From the NCBI RefSeq assembly GCF_014196915.1, contig NZ_JACIEP010000009.1, positions 124,001 to 188,000 on the forward strand: a stretch of 64,000 bases of DNA. Direction: 5' to 3'. The position numbers were made by a program, and so were the translations under genes. Shown here piece after piece: positions 9,885 through 18,914 of this stretch (its first letter is position 1; each line of letters opens with the position of its first letter). The DNA comes from Dysgonomonas hofstadii. GTDB lineage: Bacteria > Bacteroidota > Bacteroidia > Bacteroidales > Dysgonomonadaceae. Below the pieces are notes generated by a model, which was not told where the DNA came from, searched no databases, and saw only the letters and a program-made list of their open reading frames with translations.

Positions 9885-11471
9885 CTAGTCCGTTTTCAGA
9901 AAACAAATAAGGTCGAACATGTTTTTAATATATGCTTTACAGGATATCCCAATAACAGGTTCTTCGGGCTGAAAAATTGCTGTATTGAATTTCCCGTACA
10001 AAGTTTCCCGATACAAAGCCGGTGCCGTATCATCGCTTCTCCCCTCCCCTATATATGGGTTGGAAATATACGTCAGAGGTGCAGGCCAATATCCGGTATT
10101 ATTGAGTGATGCTACAAGCTCCTCTGCTTTTTGTTTATCTACTTTCGATAAATCACCAGAATAATATATGGGCAACTTATTATCCTGAGGATTCATAAAT
10201 GATGACTTTTTAAGTATATCTTCAACCGGAGTCAATTTAATTATTTCGTATTCTTTTCGCAATTTATCAATGTTAATCACTACGACTGATGCATAATGCT
10301 CTATCACATTCTCCAGACTTTGGTCGAAATAATATGAACCATTGTTTACATGAGAACCTTTTCTATGTAAATATAAAGGTGTATGTGTACCCGGTTTTAG
10401 AAAACGAGGGCACAGAATTTGTCCTTTACTTATTCTTTTCCCAGATTTGTCTATATCTGCTTGACTTAAAGCGACTGATTGCAGAAAATCTAATGCATCT
10501 GGTATTCCTGATAAGAACTTAGAATCGCCTGTCATTTCATAATATTGTATCAAATTCCTGATACAACTAACCGTTCCCGATGTTGTTATAGCAGCAGGCT
10601 CAAATTCACGTGCCGATGTGGGTTTCATATCCAATGTATACTGGTCTGCCCAGCCAGCGGTAGGATAACCTTGCTGAAGATTTTTCACACAATTCATAGC
10701 CCTTACCAAAGCATCGTATGCACGGGCGTCTCCTAATACATGATAACAACGTAGTAAAAATTCAATATTGTCGTCAATTACATCATCATTTAATGTTATA
10801 CAACTTGTATAATCCGGTTCACCATTCTTACCCGGATAATCATACATCAACGGATAGCGTTGCGGCCATCCACCTATTGCAAACTGGCTTTCGAGAATGA
10901 AATCAACAGCTTTATCAAGTGATGATTTATAGCGTGGGTCAAGCTTTTCCATATACATACGCATAATGAAATTGGCTGCATCGGAAGTAACACTATCATC
11001 AAATGTAGCATTCCCGTAATAATGATTAAATTCGCCACACCCCCAGGCATTTTTACCTATTGTAGCATACCATTTTTTCAATGAGGCTTCGCCTGCCAGA
11101 TCGAATAGATAGTTCCATCCTCCGCAATCCAGTTGTCCAAATACTAAAACATTGGCAACTTTTTCTGCCATCTGATAGTAATATTCATCACCTGTCGCAT
11201 GATAGGCGTCGAGCAATATATTCCCGACGGCCGGAGTCCCTGGTGACTGTACCCATACCGATGTAGGATAAGCTTCCAATTCACCCCATGCACGTGAAAA
11301 ATCCGGTAAATAATTCCACAAGAAACCACCTTGACGGCTAACCTCATCCATCATGAAAACAGTAGCACGTTTCATCGCGTCTTTTGTGTTTTGCTCCATT
11401 TTGTCCTTTTGTGCAAAAGACAAGAGAGAGAACATTGCAAGTAATATCAGTAGTAAATGTTTCTTCATCAA
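9885..11471 (-). CDS. exported pectate lyase, PL10 (PelA/Pel-15E type)
   Basis: 528 residues with a signal peptide (LLLILLAMFSLLSFAQ). It has the alpha/alpha toroid pattern of PL10 pectate lyases, including ESQFAIGGWPQRYPL and CITLNDDVIDDNIEFLLR; the GGWPQ-YP and ITxNDD motifs are the family hallmarks. The enzyme would cut polygalacturonate by beta-elimination, probably in the periplasm or at the surface. Charge-rich substrate-binding stretches follow, such as ISKGQILCPRFLKPGTHTPL. It lies between a PL1 lyase and susC on the same strand, so the operon encodes three pectate lyases of two fold families. Confidence 0.88.
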   Translation of the reverse strand: MMKKHLLLILLAMFSLLSFAQKDKMEQNTKDAMKRATVFMMDEVSRQGGFLWNYLPDFSRAWGELEAYPTSVWVQSPGTPAVGNILLDAYHATGDEYYYQMAEKVANVLVFGQLDCGGWNYLFDLAGEASLKKWYATIGKNAWGCGEFNHYYGNATFDDSVTSDAANFIMRMYMEKLDPRYKSSLDKAVDFILESQFAIGGWPQRYPLMYDYPGKNGEPDYTSCITLNDDVIDDNIEFLLRCYHVLGDARAYDALVRAMNCVKNLQQGYPTAGWADQYTLDMKPTSAREFEPAAITTSGTVSCIRNLIQYYEMTGDSKFLSGIPDALDFLQSVALSQADIDKSGKRISKGQILCPRFLKPGTHTPLYLHRKGSHVNNGSYYFDQSLENVIEHYASVVVINIDKLRKEYEIIKLTPVEDILKKSSFMNPQDNKLPIYYSGDLSKVDKQKAEELVASLNNTGYWPAPLTYISNPYIGEGRSDDTAPALYRETLYGKFNTAIFQPEEPVIGISCKAYIKNMFDLICFLKTD

Positions 11472-11614
11472 TATTTAGATTTTCAATAATTTAAGCTAAC
11501 AGCAATACACAACCCACCCCTAATCTGCCAGAAATAATATCTGTCAAAATTATTCATTATGCTTGCATCAAATCACCTACAACACACCTTATCAAAGAGA
11601 CTTACACTCTCTTC

Positions 11615-13090
11615 CTATTTAAGTTTGTTTTGTTTCTCCGTAATATGCTCTACTAAGCTATTAAGATATATCTCCACATTGGTATATCCAATACCACCCT
11701 TTGGAACCAATGTTCCATCTTCCGCATTGTATTTATCCAGTTTATGAATATCTTCCCATTCATCAGGAATACCATCCCCATCGCTGTCAAGAGGTGCCGG
11801 TAATGCTTTGTAAACCTGCCATCCACCTACTGCACTTTGTGTATCAAGAAAACCATTGCGGCTACCATTCCCTCCGTCCTGTATTGTTGCAGTACCGTTT
11901 TTCGCATCTTTTACAGCCCTAAAATCAACATCGTCACGGAACAAGTTAGCGCCAGCATAATTCAATACTTTCTCAAATGCTTTTTCTGCACTATGTGTGG
12001 TTGTATGTCCCGCTTCTTTTCCATTAATTAACAATGGTTTGATCAGCTCTTTTCCTGCGGTACCCCCTTTGGCTGGATAAATTCCTTTACGATTATCCCG
12101 ATTGATATTGTTAGGATTGCCTTCAAAATAATTTCCACTTATATAAAGAGCCGGATGCCCGAAATCATGTATTTGTCCATCACCTTTCAGATCTTTACAT
12201 AAACCATAAGTATTTATAAAATAATTAGTTTTAGCCTTGCTAGCCGGACCGGGTTTATAATAATTATTTACCATATTGAATTGCCCACCTTCGCCACCGT
12301 AACAATTATTAGCACCCCAATTATACACTACGTTATTCCGGAAATCTACAACTCCGCGATATTCACTTTCAGGATACTGGTCGTTATACAAAAACGGATG
12401 ATCAAACCGGGGATTACGGCTATCGTGACATGAGAGCAAATTGTGATGAAATGATGCATTTCGTCCGCCCCAAATACCACCATAACCATGAGATCCTTTC
12501 TCATGCACCGAATGGCGTAGACTCTCAGTGATTAAGCACCATTGCATTGTGAAATCTGTGTTTGCATAAAAAGACGCACATTCATCTGTACTCCAACTCA
12601 TGGAACAATGGTCGATTATAATGTTATGCTGTCTGATACCACCTACAGCATCATCATTTATTTTTGTTTCATCTCCCATCCTAAAACGGATATAGCGGAT
12701 AATTACATTGCTCGCTTTAACCATTAGTGAGTAGTTTCGAATACATATCCCTTCTCCCGGAGCTGTTTGCCCGGCTATCGTCACATTGCCCGATGTGAGA
12801 TTGATGCGGGATTTGAGTTCGATCACTCCCGAAACTTTAAACATTACGATACGTGGATATTTCTGCTTCAAAGCCCAGCGTAATGTTCCTTGCGAACCAT
12901 CATCATCCAACTTTGTTACATACAAAACCTTTCCTCCCCGTCCTCCAGTTGTATACATACCTCCACCTTCGGCACCAGGAAAAGCAGGTATCGGTTTACT
13001 AACAGAAATCTGGCACTTAGCTTCTACACTTATTAAAAACAGAGCTAAAAGAACAAGATTAGTAAAAGTTTTGAATGGGGACATAGTCAT
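11615..13090 (-). CDS. exported pectate lyase, polysaccharide lyase family 1
   Basis: 491 residues with an N-terminal signal sequence (TNLVLLALFLISVEAKC; a lipobox is not convincing). The PL1 core is intact: PIPAFPGAEGGGMYTTGGRG, GTLRWALKQ, VTIAGQTAPGEGI, IIDHCSMSWSTDECASFY, HHNLLSCHDSRNPRFDH. The C-terminus has a calcium-loop-like DSDGDGIPDEWED. It is very similar to the 888-2648 lyase through the catalytic core but lacks its N-terminal extra domain, so the two probably arose by duplication and act at different locations or on different chain lengths. It ends 12 bases upstream of nothing else on this strand before a 143-base gap to the PL10 gene. Confidence 0.92.
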   Translation of the reverse strand: MTMSPFKTFTNLVLLALFLISVEAKCQISVSKPIPAFPGAEGGGMYTTGGRGGKVLYVTKLDDDGSQGTLRWALKQKYPRIVMFKVSGVIELKSRINLTSGNVTIAGQTAPGEGICIRNYSLMVKASNVIIRYIRFRMGDETKINDDAVGGIRQHNIIIDHCSMSWSTDECASFYANTDFTMQWCLITESLRHSVHEKGSHGYGGIWGGRNASFHHNLLSCHDSRNPRFDHPFLYNDQYPESEYRGVVDFRNNVVYNWGANNCYGGEGGQFNMVNNYYKPGPASKAKTNYFINTYGLCKDLKGDGQIHDFGHPALYISGNYFEGNPNNINRDNRKGIYPAKGGTAGKELIKPLLINGKEAGHTTTHSAEKAFEKVLNYAGANLFRDDVDFRAVKDAKNGTATIQDGGNGSRNGFLDTQSAVGGWQVYKALPAPLDSDGDGIPDEWEDIHKLDKYNAEDGTLVPKGGIGYTNVEIYLNSLVEHITEKQNKLK

Positions 13091-13101
13091 TGTCTTATGA
13101 A

Positions 13102-13881
13102 TTATTTTATAGTGTCTATATCGCTTCGCAAATATTTAGCTAGCGGATGTTTTATATCCTTCAACTCTTTTACAAACAAGCGAGAGAACTCTGTTGCACC
13201 AAGTATATTCAGATGCGAATCATCCTTATTTCCATCAGGAAAACGCTCTGCCACACCGGGTTCTACCCATAAAAACAGTTTTTTTGAGTCTTCAGGACCA
13301 TATTGTTCTACGACTTTGCGTGTTGAAACCTGCATATCTACAATCGGTACATTCATTTCCTTTGCCAGTTCCCTTACCGCTTCTACATACCGTCCATATG
13401 TATCAACTAAAACACCATCCTTGTCCCAGCGCCTTCTTACAACAGAAGTAGCTAAAACCGGAATTCCTTTTTTCTCGCGAGTTTCAGTTATGAACTTGCG
13501 AAAGTTATCTTTAAATGTCGTTTCCGGGTCTGTATAGCGCTTAGAGTCTTGCTTTTTCTGATCATTAGCTCCAAATTGAATTAAGACATAATCTCCCGGT
13601 TTAATCTGCTCTTTCACTTTATCCCACCGTCCTTCATCAATATAGCTTTTAGAACTCCGCCCTGACACAGCATAATTTTTGACAGTAAGCTTATCGGGAT
13701 CGAAGAATTTTCCCAATTCTTGCGCCCAGCCACGCCCAGGATCACCCGGATCGTCAAGGATCACCCTGTTGTCCGACATAGTAGAGTCTCCAATAGTAAA
13801 CAGTGTCACTTTTGCTTTATCTACTGTTATGCAACCTAATATTGTAAGGGCAAATAGTATGAGTAATATATTTTTTTTCAT
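13102..13881 (-). CDS. rhamnogalacturonan acetylesterase, SGNH hydrolase (CE12-like)
   Basis: 259 residues with an N-terminal lipoprotein-like signal (LLILFALTILGCITV). Four SGNH blocks are visible: FTIGDSTMSDN (nucleophile Ser), NYAVSGRSSKSYIDEGRW (Gly block), LIQFGANDQKK (Asn block) and DDSHLNILGA (Asp/His pair). Spacing and the RSSKSYIDEGRW stretch match rhamnogalacturonan acetylesterases, which remove acetyl groups from the galacturonate of rhamnogalacturonan I so that lyases can act. Its place between the PL1 lyase (12-base gap) and the NagA-like gene (25-base gap) supports this role. Confidence 0.9.
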   Translation of the reverse strand: MKKNILLILFALTILGCITVDKAKVTLFTIGDSTMSDNRVILDDPGDPGRGWAQELGKFFDPDKLTVKNYAVSGRSSKSYIDEGRWDKVKEQIKPGDYVLIQFGANDQKKQDSKRYTDPETTFKDNFRKFITETREKKGIPVLATSVVRRRWDKDGVLVDTYGRYVEAVRELAKEMNVPIVDMQVSTRKVVEQYGPEDSKKLFLWVEPGVAERFPDGNKDDSHLNILGATEFSRLFVKELKDIKHPLAKYLRSDIDTIK

Positions 13882-13905
13882 GTTAATTTTTCCAAGGTTA
13901 ATTTA

Positions 13906-15162
13906 TTATTTGGCTTCATACACAATTTTACCACCAATGATAGTTGTCTGTACGTTTATATTTTCATCAAATATAATAATATCAGCATCTTTATCTTTTG
14001 TTATAGAGCCTTTTGCCTTGTCTATACTCATCAGTTTGGCCGGTGATAAAGTTAGCATTTGTACTGCATCCAACAGATTGACTCCACCCTTTTGCATATA
14101 AGTCCTAACAAGCCTGTCTGTTGTAGCGACACTGCCGGCAAACGAACTTCTATCGGGAAGTTTTGCCACACCATCCTCTATAATTACGGGAACTCCATCT
14201 TCCAGACTTCCCAATATTGACTTTCCATCAGGCATCCCGGCTCCACGCATAGCATCAGTAACCAGCACTACTCTATCCGCCCCCTTCACTTTATAAATAA
14301 GTTTCAATAATGGCGCAGGAAGGTGTACACCATCAGCAATAGCCTCCACATAGAGATTATCCAGATTATAACCAGCCTCTATCACTCCGGCATAGCGCAA
14401 AGCATCTCTCCTAGTAACAGTAGATGTCAGTGAATAGAAATGTGTTATACTCGAAAAACCAGCATTAAAAGCGTCTATCGCTTCATCATATAAAGCCGCT
14501 GTATGCGCCATCGATACCTGAATATTACGTTTTTTCAGTTCACGTGCCAAATCTAATGCTCCGGGAAGTTCAGGAGCCATACTCCAGCGGACAATTATAT
14601 CGTCTCCTTTTTCAAGAATTTCATTATAATGCTCCGGTTTGGGGTCGATTACATAACGAGGGTCCTGCCCCCCACTCATAGTCTTATTCAGGTAACCTCC
14701 TTCGATATGAATACCACCGAATGCAGCTCCGGCCGTATTCATTTTATCAGCTTTGCGATAATTATCGAACATCTCGAATAGTGTTTTATCCGAGCAGGAT
14801 GCTGAAGTGGGATAGATAAGCGTTGTACCATGCTTTGCATGTAGTTCAGCCGCTTTAATCATAGCTTCGGGGGTTCCATCCATAAAATCGTATCCACCAC
14901 CGCCATGGCAATGTGTATCTATAAAGCCGGGAGAAATGTATTTTCCGTTAGCATCAATCACTTTTGCGCCCTTAAATTCAACATCCCCTGCACATACATC
15001 CACTATCTTACCATTGTCAATCAATACACAAGCATTCTCTATAATCGAATAGGGTGTTATTACCCTGCCATTGAATATCTTTAGTTTTCCACTGTTTATC
15101 TGAGCATTAGATGCATTCAATGAGAATATACCGATTAATGTCATAATAATAATTTTTTTCAT
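13906..15162 (-). CDS. exported NagA-like N-acetylglucosamine-6-phosphate deacetylase homologue
   Basis: Start chosen at 15162 (MKKIIIMTLIGIFSLNASNA), giving 418 residues; an earlier in-frame Met at 15216 would overlap the upstream MFS gene. The protein is an amidohydrolase of the NagA family: metal site DTHCHGGGGYDF, GIHIEGGYLN, AHTAALYDEAIDAFNAGF, SSITHFYSLTS and the late Asp in VLVTDAMRGAGMPDG. Oddly, the N-terminus reads as a clear signal peptide with a likely cut after SNA, whereas NagA normally acts on cytoplasmic GlcNAc-6-phosphate. Either it deacetylates an unphosphorylated substrate in the periplasm, or the hydrophobic start misleads. Its position among pectin genes leaves the substrate open. 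Confidence 0.82.
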   Translation of the reverse strand: MKKIIIMTLIGIFSLNASNAQINSGKLKIFNGRVITPYSIIENACVLIDNGKIVDVCAGDVEFKGAKVIDANGKYISPGFIDTHCHGGGGYDFMDGTPEAMIKAAELHAKHGTTLIYPTSASCSDKTLFEMFDNYRKADKMNTAGAAFGGIHIEGGYLNKTMSGGQDPRYVIDPKPEHYNEILEKGDDIIVRWSMAPELPGALDLARELKKRNIQVSMAHTAALYDEAIDAFNAGFSSITHFYSLTSTVTRRDALRYAGVIEAGYNLDNLYVEAIADGVHLPAPLLKLIYKVKGADRVVLVTDAMRGAGMPDGKSILGSLEDGVPVIIEDGVAKLPDRSSFAGSVATTDRLVRTYMQKGGVNLLDAVQMLTLSPAKLMSIDKAKGSITKDKDADIIIFDENINVQTTIIGGKIVYEAK

Positions 15163-15169
15163 ATACATC

Positions 15170-16633
15170 TTATTTTTCATCATCCTTAATAGGTTCAATC
15201 CTTCCTCCCAACACAAAAACAGCTATTATAGCCAATGGAAATAACAAACCCGCGAATATAAAGAATGGCAACCAACCCACTTTTGTTATCAACGGTATTA
15301 TTACCATCGCTGTAATAGTGCCCAGCACAGCCGAAGCACCACCGATTCCAGCCAGCGAACCTACTGTTTTCCCATTATGAAAATCGGATGCTAACGTCAT
15401 CAGATTAGTTGCTGAAAACTGATAACCTGCCAGTATTACAGCCATCATACTCACTGCCAGATATGGCGTAGATGCCATTGTCGCTCCTATAATTCCAGGA
15501 ACAGCTATACATGCTCCAAGTATAAGACCAATTTTACGGGCAAAGTTCAGGCTCTTTCCTTTTCGCATAAGCAAACCGGAAAACCATCCACCTGTAAATG
15601 CTCCGATAGCTGCACCAACATATGGCACCCAAGCAGAAAGAGCAACTTCCTTAATATCAAGATTAAATACCTCGATAAGATACATCGGTATGAAAGTCAC
15701 AAAAATCCACCAAACAGGATCGAGAAAGAAACGGCCAACTATTAATGCATAATTTTTACGTTTACTTAGTAATTCTTTCCAAGTCTTAGGTTTTACATTT
15801 ACATCTTGTTTACTCTCTGGTTGACCAGACAGAATATATTCTTTCTCCTTATCTGTTATCCAAGGGTGTTCTTTGGGAGACTTCTTATTTATTATTAACC
15901 ATGGAATTATCCACACAATAGCTAACGAACCAACCACAACAAATGTCAATCTCCATCCAAAAGCCAAGAAAAGGAATGATATAACAATAGGAGCCAAAAT
16001 AGAGCCAACCGATGTCGCTGCATTAAAAATACCCTGAGCTAAAGCACGTTCTTTTGTCGGGAACCATTCCGCATTCGATTTTGTATTACCCGGCCACGGT
16101 CCGGCTTCCCCCAACCCAAGGGCGAACCGGAAACCCATTAACGATTTCAGTCCACCAGCCAGCGAAGTAAAGGCATCTGCAGCTCCCCATAATAAAGCTG
16201 AGAAAACAAACCCCTTACGCGTACCTATTTTGTCATACAACTTTCCTGATACTAACTGACTTATACCATAGGCAATCATAAAGAAGATTGTGATATTAGC
16301 CAGTATTCTTTTTGCCTCGGCTTTAAAATCGGCATCAGACATACTTGCATCCACAATACCTAAATCACGGGCTATCCCACCGATATTAGTATAAGTAAAA
16401 GTTCTATTATCATTTTTAGTCACCTTATCGGCAGCAACAATTACCGTCGAACCATCTTCCGCTGTTAAAGTATAAGTATCTCCATTTAAATTGTGCACTA
16501 CCTTATCGGCATTATACTCTATTTTCTGATTGGCTACCCACATATAATTGAGAGTACCCCTATCTAGATAATTGATTATCGCCACAAGAGCAATAAGACC
16601 TAATACAACCCATCTTAATCCTTTGATTTTCAT
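15170..16633 (-). CDS. MFS transporter, hexuronate (ExuT)-like
   Basis: 487 residues with about 12 membrane segments and the MFS loop motif SGKLYDKIGTRKG. The first segment (WVVLGLIALVAIINYLDRG) and GLGEAGPWPGNTKSNAEWFP are typical of the anion:cation symporter / hexuronate branch. An unusual hydrophilic insertion of roughly 80 residues separates segments 1 and 2 (NADKVVHNLNGDTYTLTAED onward). It probably moves galacturonate or a lyase product across the inner membrane. The stop lies just before the NagA-like start, and the gene follows the small beta-helix gene by 18 bases, so it is operonic. Substrate is inferred from family and neighbours. Confidence 0.87.
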   Translation of the reverse strand: MKIKGLRWVVLGLIALVAIINYLDRGTLNYMWVANQKIEYNADKVVHNLNGDTYTLTAEDGSTVIVAADKVTKNDNRTFTYTNIGGIARDLGIVDASMSDADFKAEAKRILANITIFFMIAYGISQLVSGKLYDKIGTRKGFVFSALLWGAADAFTSLAGGLKSLMGFRFALGLGEAGPWPGNTKSNAEWFPTKERALAQGIFNAATSVGSILAPIVISFLFLAFGWRLTFVVVGSLAIVWIIPWLIINKKSPKEHPWITDKEKEYILSGQPESKQDVNVKPKTWKELLSKRKNYALIVGRFFLDPVWWIFVTFIPMYLIEVFNLDIKEVALSAWVPYVGAAIGAFTGGWFSGLLMRKGKSLNFARKIGLILGACIAVPGIIGATMASTPYLAVSMMAVILAGYQFSATNLMTLASDFHNGKTVGSLAGIGGASAVLGTITAMVIIPLITKVGWLPFFIFAGLLFPLAIIAVFVLGGRIEPIKDDEK

Positions 16634-16650
16634 ATTTGTTGATTTTTCGA

Positions 16651-17628
16651 TTATTTCTTAAACCATCGCGGGTCACCAATTCTTATTTCCGACAGAGACT
16701 TATCCTTTATAGTAAAAGAGCAACCTGTTGCTGTCGGGTTATCATTCGGAGCTTCGAACAGATCGACGGCAGTAATTCCTACGCTCTTCAATCCACGTGA
16801 ATTAATGATAGTTGCCAATTCTGAAGTTCTGTAACTATCTGTAACTCCAGCCCTGCTTTCTGTACTCGTAACAATAAATTTTGTACTATTTCCGGCAAAA
16901 TTGAATATCGATTTTGCAATATTAATATCCACCTCACCCTGGCTACACCGGAAAATGCCACTATTATTATTTGATGTGTTCATATTATAAAAAGTACAAT
17001 TAGACACATCTATACTCAACTTTCCTGCCAGTTGCTTACTTATCATTAAACCCCGGCTAAAATTCGAAAAGGTACTGTTTGTTAAAGATATATGCTCTAA
17101 TTGAGGTTGATTTTCCACCGAAAAGTTCAATATAGCATGCGAAGGAACTGTTACATTATATACTATAGAGTTTTCAATAGTATAATTGCCTAGCCTGTTC
17201 TTTGTACCAGTTGCATTATTTGCCAACAGAGTAGATCCTACTGCATTCAGGTCGACTATACAATTGCGAAAAATGATATTATCAATATCAATATCCTTTT
17301 CACCGTCTATTTGAAGAAAATATTTTCTATCCAGAACAATCTTAAGATTATCGAACACTACATTCTTTGTTTTTGAACCAATAGCTACGACTCCCCAATT
17401 AATAACAGGCTTCGATCCTGGCATACCTATAATTACAAGGTCATTCGTCAGTACAATTGTTTTATCAATCACATATTCACCGCCATCGATCATTATAGTA
17501 TCTGCAGCCGTGGATTTTCTTATTATCGAATATAAATTATCGCCAGGCTTAACTTTCCTTATGGTTGCATTTGCATCACAAATAGCTGAAATTGTAATAA
17601 ATAATAATAGTACTTTATAATACTTCAT
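16651..17628 (-). CDS. secreted parallel beta-helix protein (DUF4957/DUF5123-like)
   Basis: 325 residues with a signal peptide (LLLFITISAICDANA). It opens with TIRKVKPGDNLYSIIRKS and then shows repeated beta-helix rungs (VVFDNLKIVLDRKYF, IIFRNCIVDLNAVG, ISLTNSTFSNFSRG). The last about 40 residues (NPTATGCSFTIKDKSLSEI then IGDPRW) match the tail of the 2706-4661 lipoprotein, so the two share a domain. This copy lacks the fibronectin-like modules and the lipobox. It may bind or process pectic oligomers in the periplasm; catalytic residues were not identified. Confidence 0.75.
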   Translation of the reverse strand: MKYYKVLLLFITISAICDANATIRKVKPGDNLYSIIRKSTAADTIMIDGGEYVIDKTIVLTNDLVIIGMPGSKPVINWGVVAIGSKTKNVVFDNLKIVLDRKYFLQIDGEKDIDIDNIIFRNCIVDLNAVGSTLLANNATGTKNRLGNYTIENSIVYNVTVPSHAILNFSVENQPQLEHISLTNSTFSNFSRGLMISKQLAGKLSIDVSNCTFYNMNTSNNNSGIFRCSQGEVDINIAKSIFNFAGNSTKFIVTSTESRAGVTDSYRTSELATIINSRGLKSVGITAVDLFEAPNDNPTATGCSFTIKDKSLSEIRIGDPRWFKK

Positions 17629-17671
17629 GATATATAGAATTTAAGTTTATTTATTTATTCATCCACTTACA

Positions 17672-18436
17672 TTACATATCCACAAGTGAAGCACTATCTA
17701 CATCTACATACAGGGTTACATCTTTATGCGTCCTTAATATAGAAGCCGGACATGATGGCAAAATAGGTCCATCACAAGCACCTTTTATAGCATTAGCCTT
17801 TGCTTTGGATGGAACAATCGCATACAATTTATCCACATGTAATAATTCTGGTATAGTGATAGTTATTGCTTGAGTAGGTACCTGATCCAGTGCCTCAAAG
17901 CATCCGTCATTTATCTGTTGCTCGCGACACTCAGGAGCAAGATCTACAATCTTTACAGCCAGCGGATCATCGAAAAAAGCCATATGCGGATCGTTAAAAG
18001 CCAAATGACCATTCTCTCCAATACCAAGAAACACCATATCAGCAGGCATTTGTTTCAATAAAGCTGCATATCTGTCACACTCAGCCTGTGGATCAGTAGC
18101 CAAAGGATCCATGTAATGCACTGACTTACATTTTACCTTCGAAAAGACTCTGTTTTTCAGAAACTTGCCAAATGCCTGAGGTGCTTCCGGATTTATACCG
18201 ATGTATTCATCCATATGAAATGCATTTACTTTTCCCCAATTAATATCGTATTTAAACAGATTAGCTAAAAATTCATTTTGTGAAGGTGCAGAAGCAAATA
18301 TAATATTTATTTCGTCTTTCTCCTCCTGTAATTTCATGATATATTCTGCTATTTCTTTAGCCGCTAATTCCCCCAACTCCGCACGGCTATCGGAAACTTT
18401 AACCTTCATACGCCCTTTCATTATTTCTTTTGTCAT
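17672..18436 (-). CDS. NagB-like glucosamine-6-phosphate deaminase / 6-phosphogluconolactonase family protein
   Basis: 254 residues, first gene of the pectin operon. NagB-family motifs are present: AFHMDEYIGI (base Asp region), FLGIGENGHLAFNDP and the C-terminal LYAIVPSKAKANAIKGA. Compared with E. coli NagB by eye, the catalytic GVDGHIAFNEP segment reads GENGHLAFNDP, so Asp141 is replaced by Asn and Glu148 by Asp while His143 is kept. This variant is common among NagB-like paralogues of uncertain reaction. Together with the NagA-like gene it suggests amino-sugar or other sugar-phosphate handling within a pectin locus. Cytoplasmic; no signal peptide. Confidence 0.82.
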   Translation of the reverse strand: MTKEIMKGRMKVKVSDSRAELGELAAKEIAEYIMKLQEEKDEINIIFASAPSQNEFLANLFKYDINWGKVNAFHMDEYIGINPEAPQAFGKFLKNRVFSKVKCKSVHYMDPLATDPQAECDRYAALLKQMPADMVFLGIGENGHLAFNDPHMAFFDDPLAVKIVDLAPECREQQINDGCFEALDQVPTQAITITIPELLHVDKLYAIVPSKAKANAIKGACDGPILPSCPASILRTHKDVTLYVDVDSASLVDM

Positions 18437-18820
18437 GGTAATGTTTTTTAGGTTTAATATTATTATTCACATATTATCGTTATCGATCACGATATAGTTC
18501 AAACAGAAAATAAATTCAATAAATACTAAATAAATAACTCATTACAATATATTTAATAATAAAAATATACATAAAATATATAAAATAATATTCGTTATCG
18601 TTTACAAATATATTTTTTTATTTTGAAAAACAATAGAAATTTTACTTAAAAATACCTTTTTATTTGTCGTTTTTTATATTATCGATAACATAATCTTTGA
18701 TAATTGCTTGGAAAAACCGGCATAAACAACTATAAATATGACAATTAGCCAAATCGTGCTCGATAACGAAAAAAAAAACATTGTCAATTAAAATATATTG
18801 AAACAGGCATGCAAAGGTAT
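18437..18820 (-). promoter_or_regulatory. leader and putative operator cluster of the pectin operon
   Basis: An AT-rich, gene-free stretch of about 380 bases. A consensus -7 core TACCTTTG lies on the minus strand at 18819-18812, predicting a leader of some 370 bases. Four related palindromic motifs lie in it: TTATCGTTATCGATCACGAT from 18474, TTCGTTATCGTTTACAAA from 18591, TTATCGATAA at 18679-18688 and TCGTGCTCGATAACGA at 18754-18769. All share CGATAA/TTATCG and resemble LacI-family operators. The LacI gene at the other end of the locus is the natural candidate ligand; binding is inferred. Confidence 0.45.
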
Positions 18821-18859
18821 ATACATATCTGATGATATAAAGAGTAGTTGATGTATATC

Positions 18860-18893
18860 AAAAAAATGCCGATAACAATAAGCTAACGGCATA
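18860..18893 (-). terminator. rho-independent terminator of the alcohol dehydrogenase gene
   Basis: On the minus strand ATGCCG (18892-18887) pairs with CGGCAT (18871-18866), with partial pairing inside the loop, and is followed by a T run (18865-18860). It lies 22 bases past the stop of the dehydrogenase gene. Confidence 0.6.
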
Positions 18894-18914
18894 TTCTTCA
18901 TACAAGGATATACT

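Noticed and set aside
15163-15216. Upstream extension of the NagA-like protein
   Set aside because: It overlaps the MFS gene and would bury the signal peptide; the Met at 15162 is a better start.
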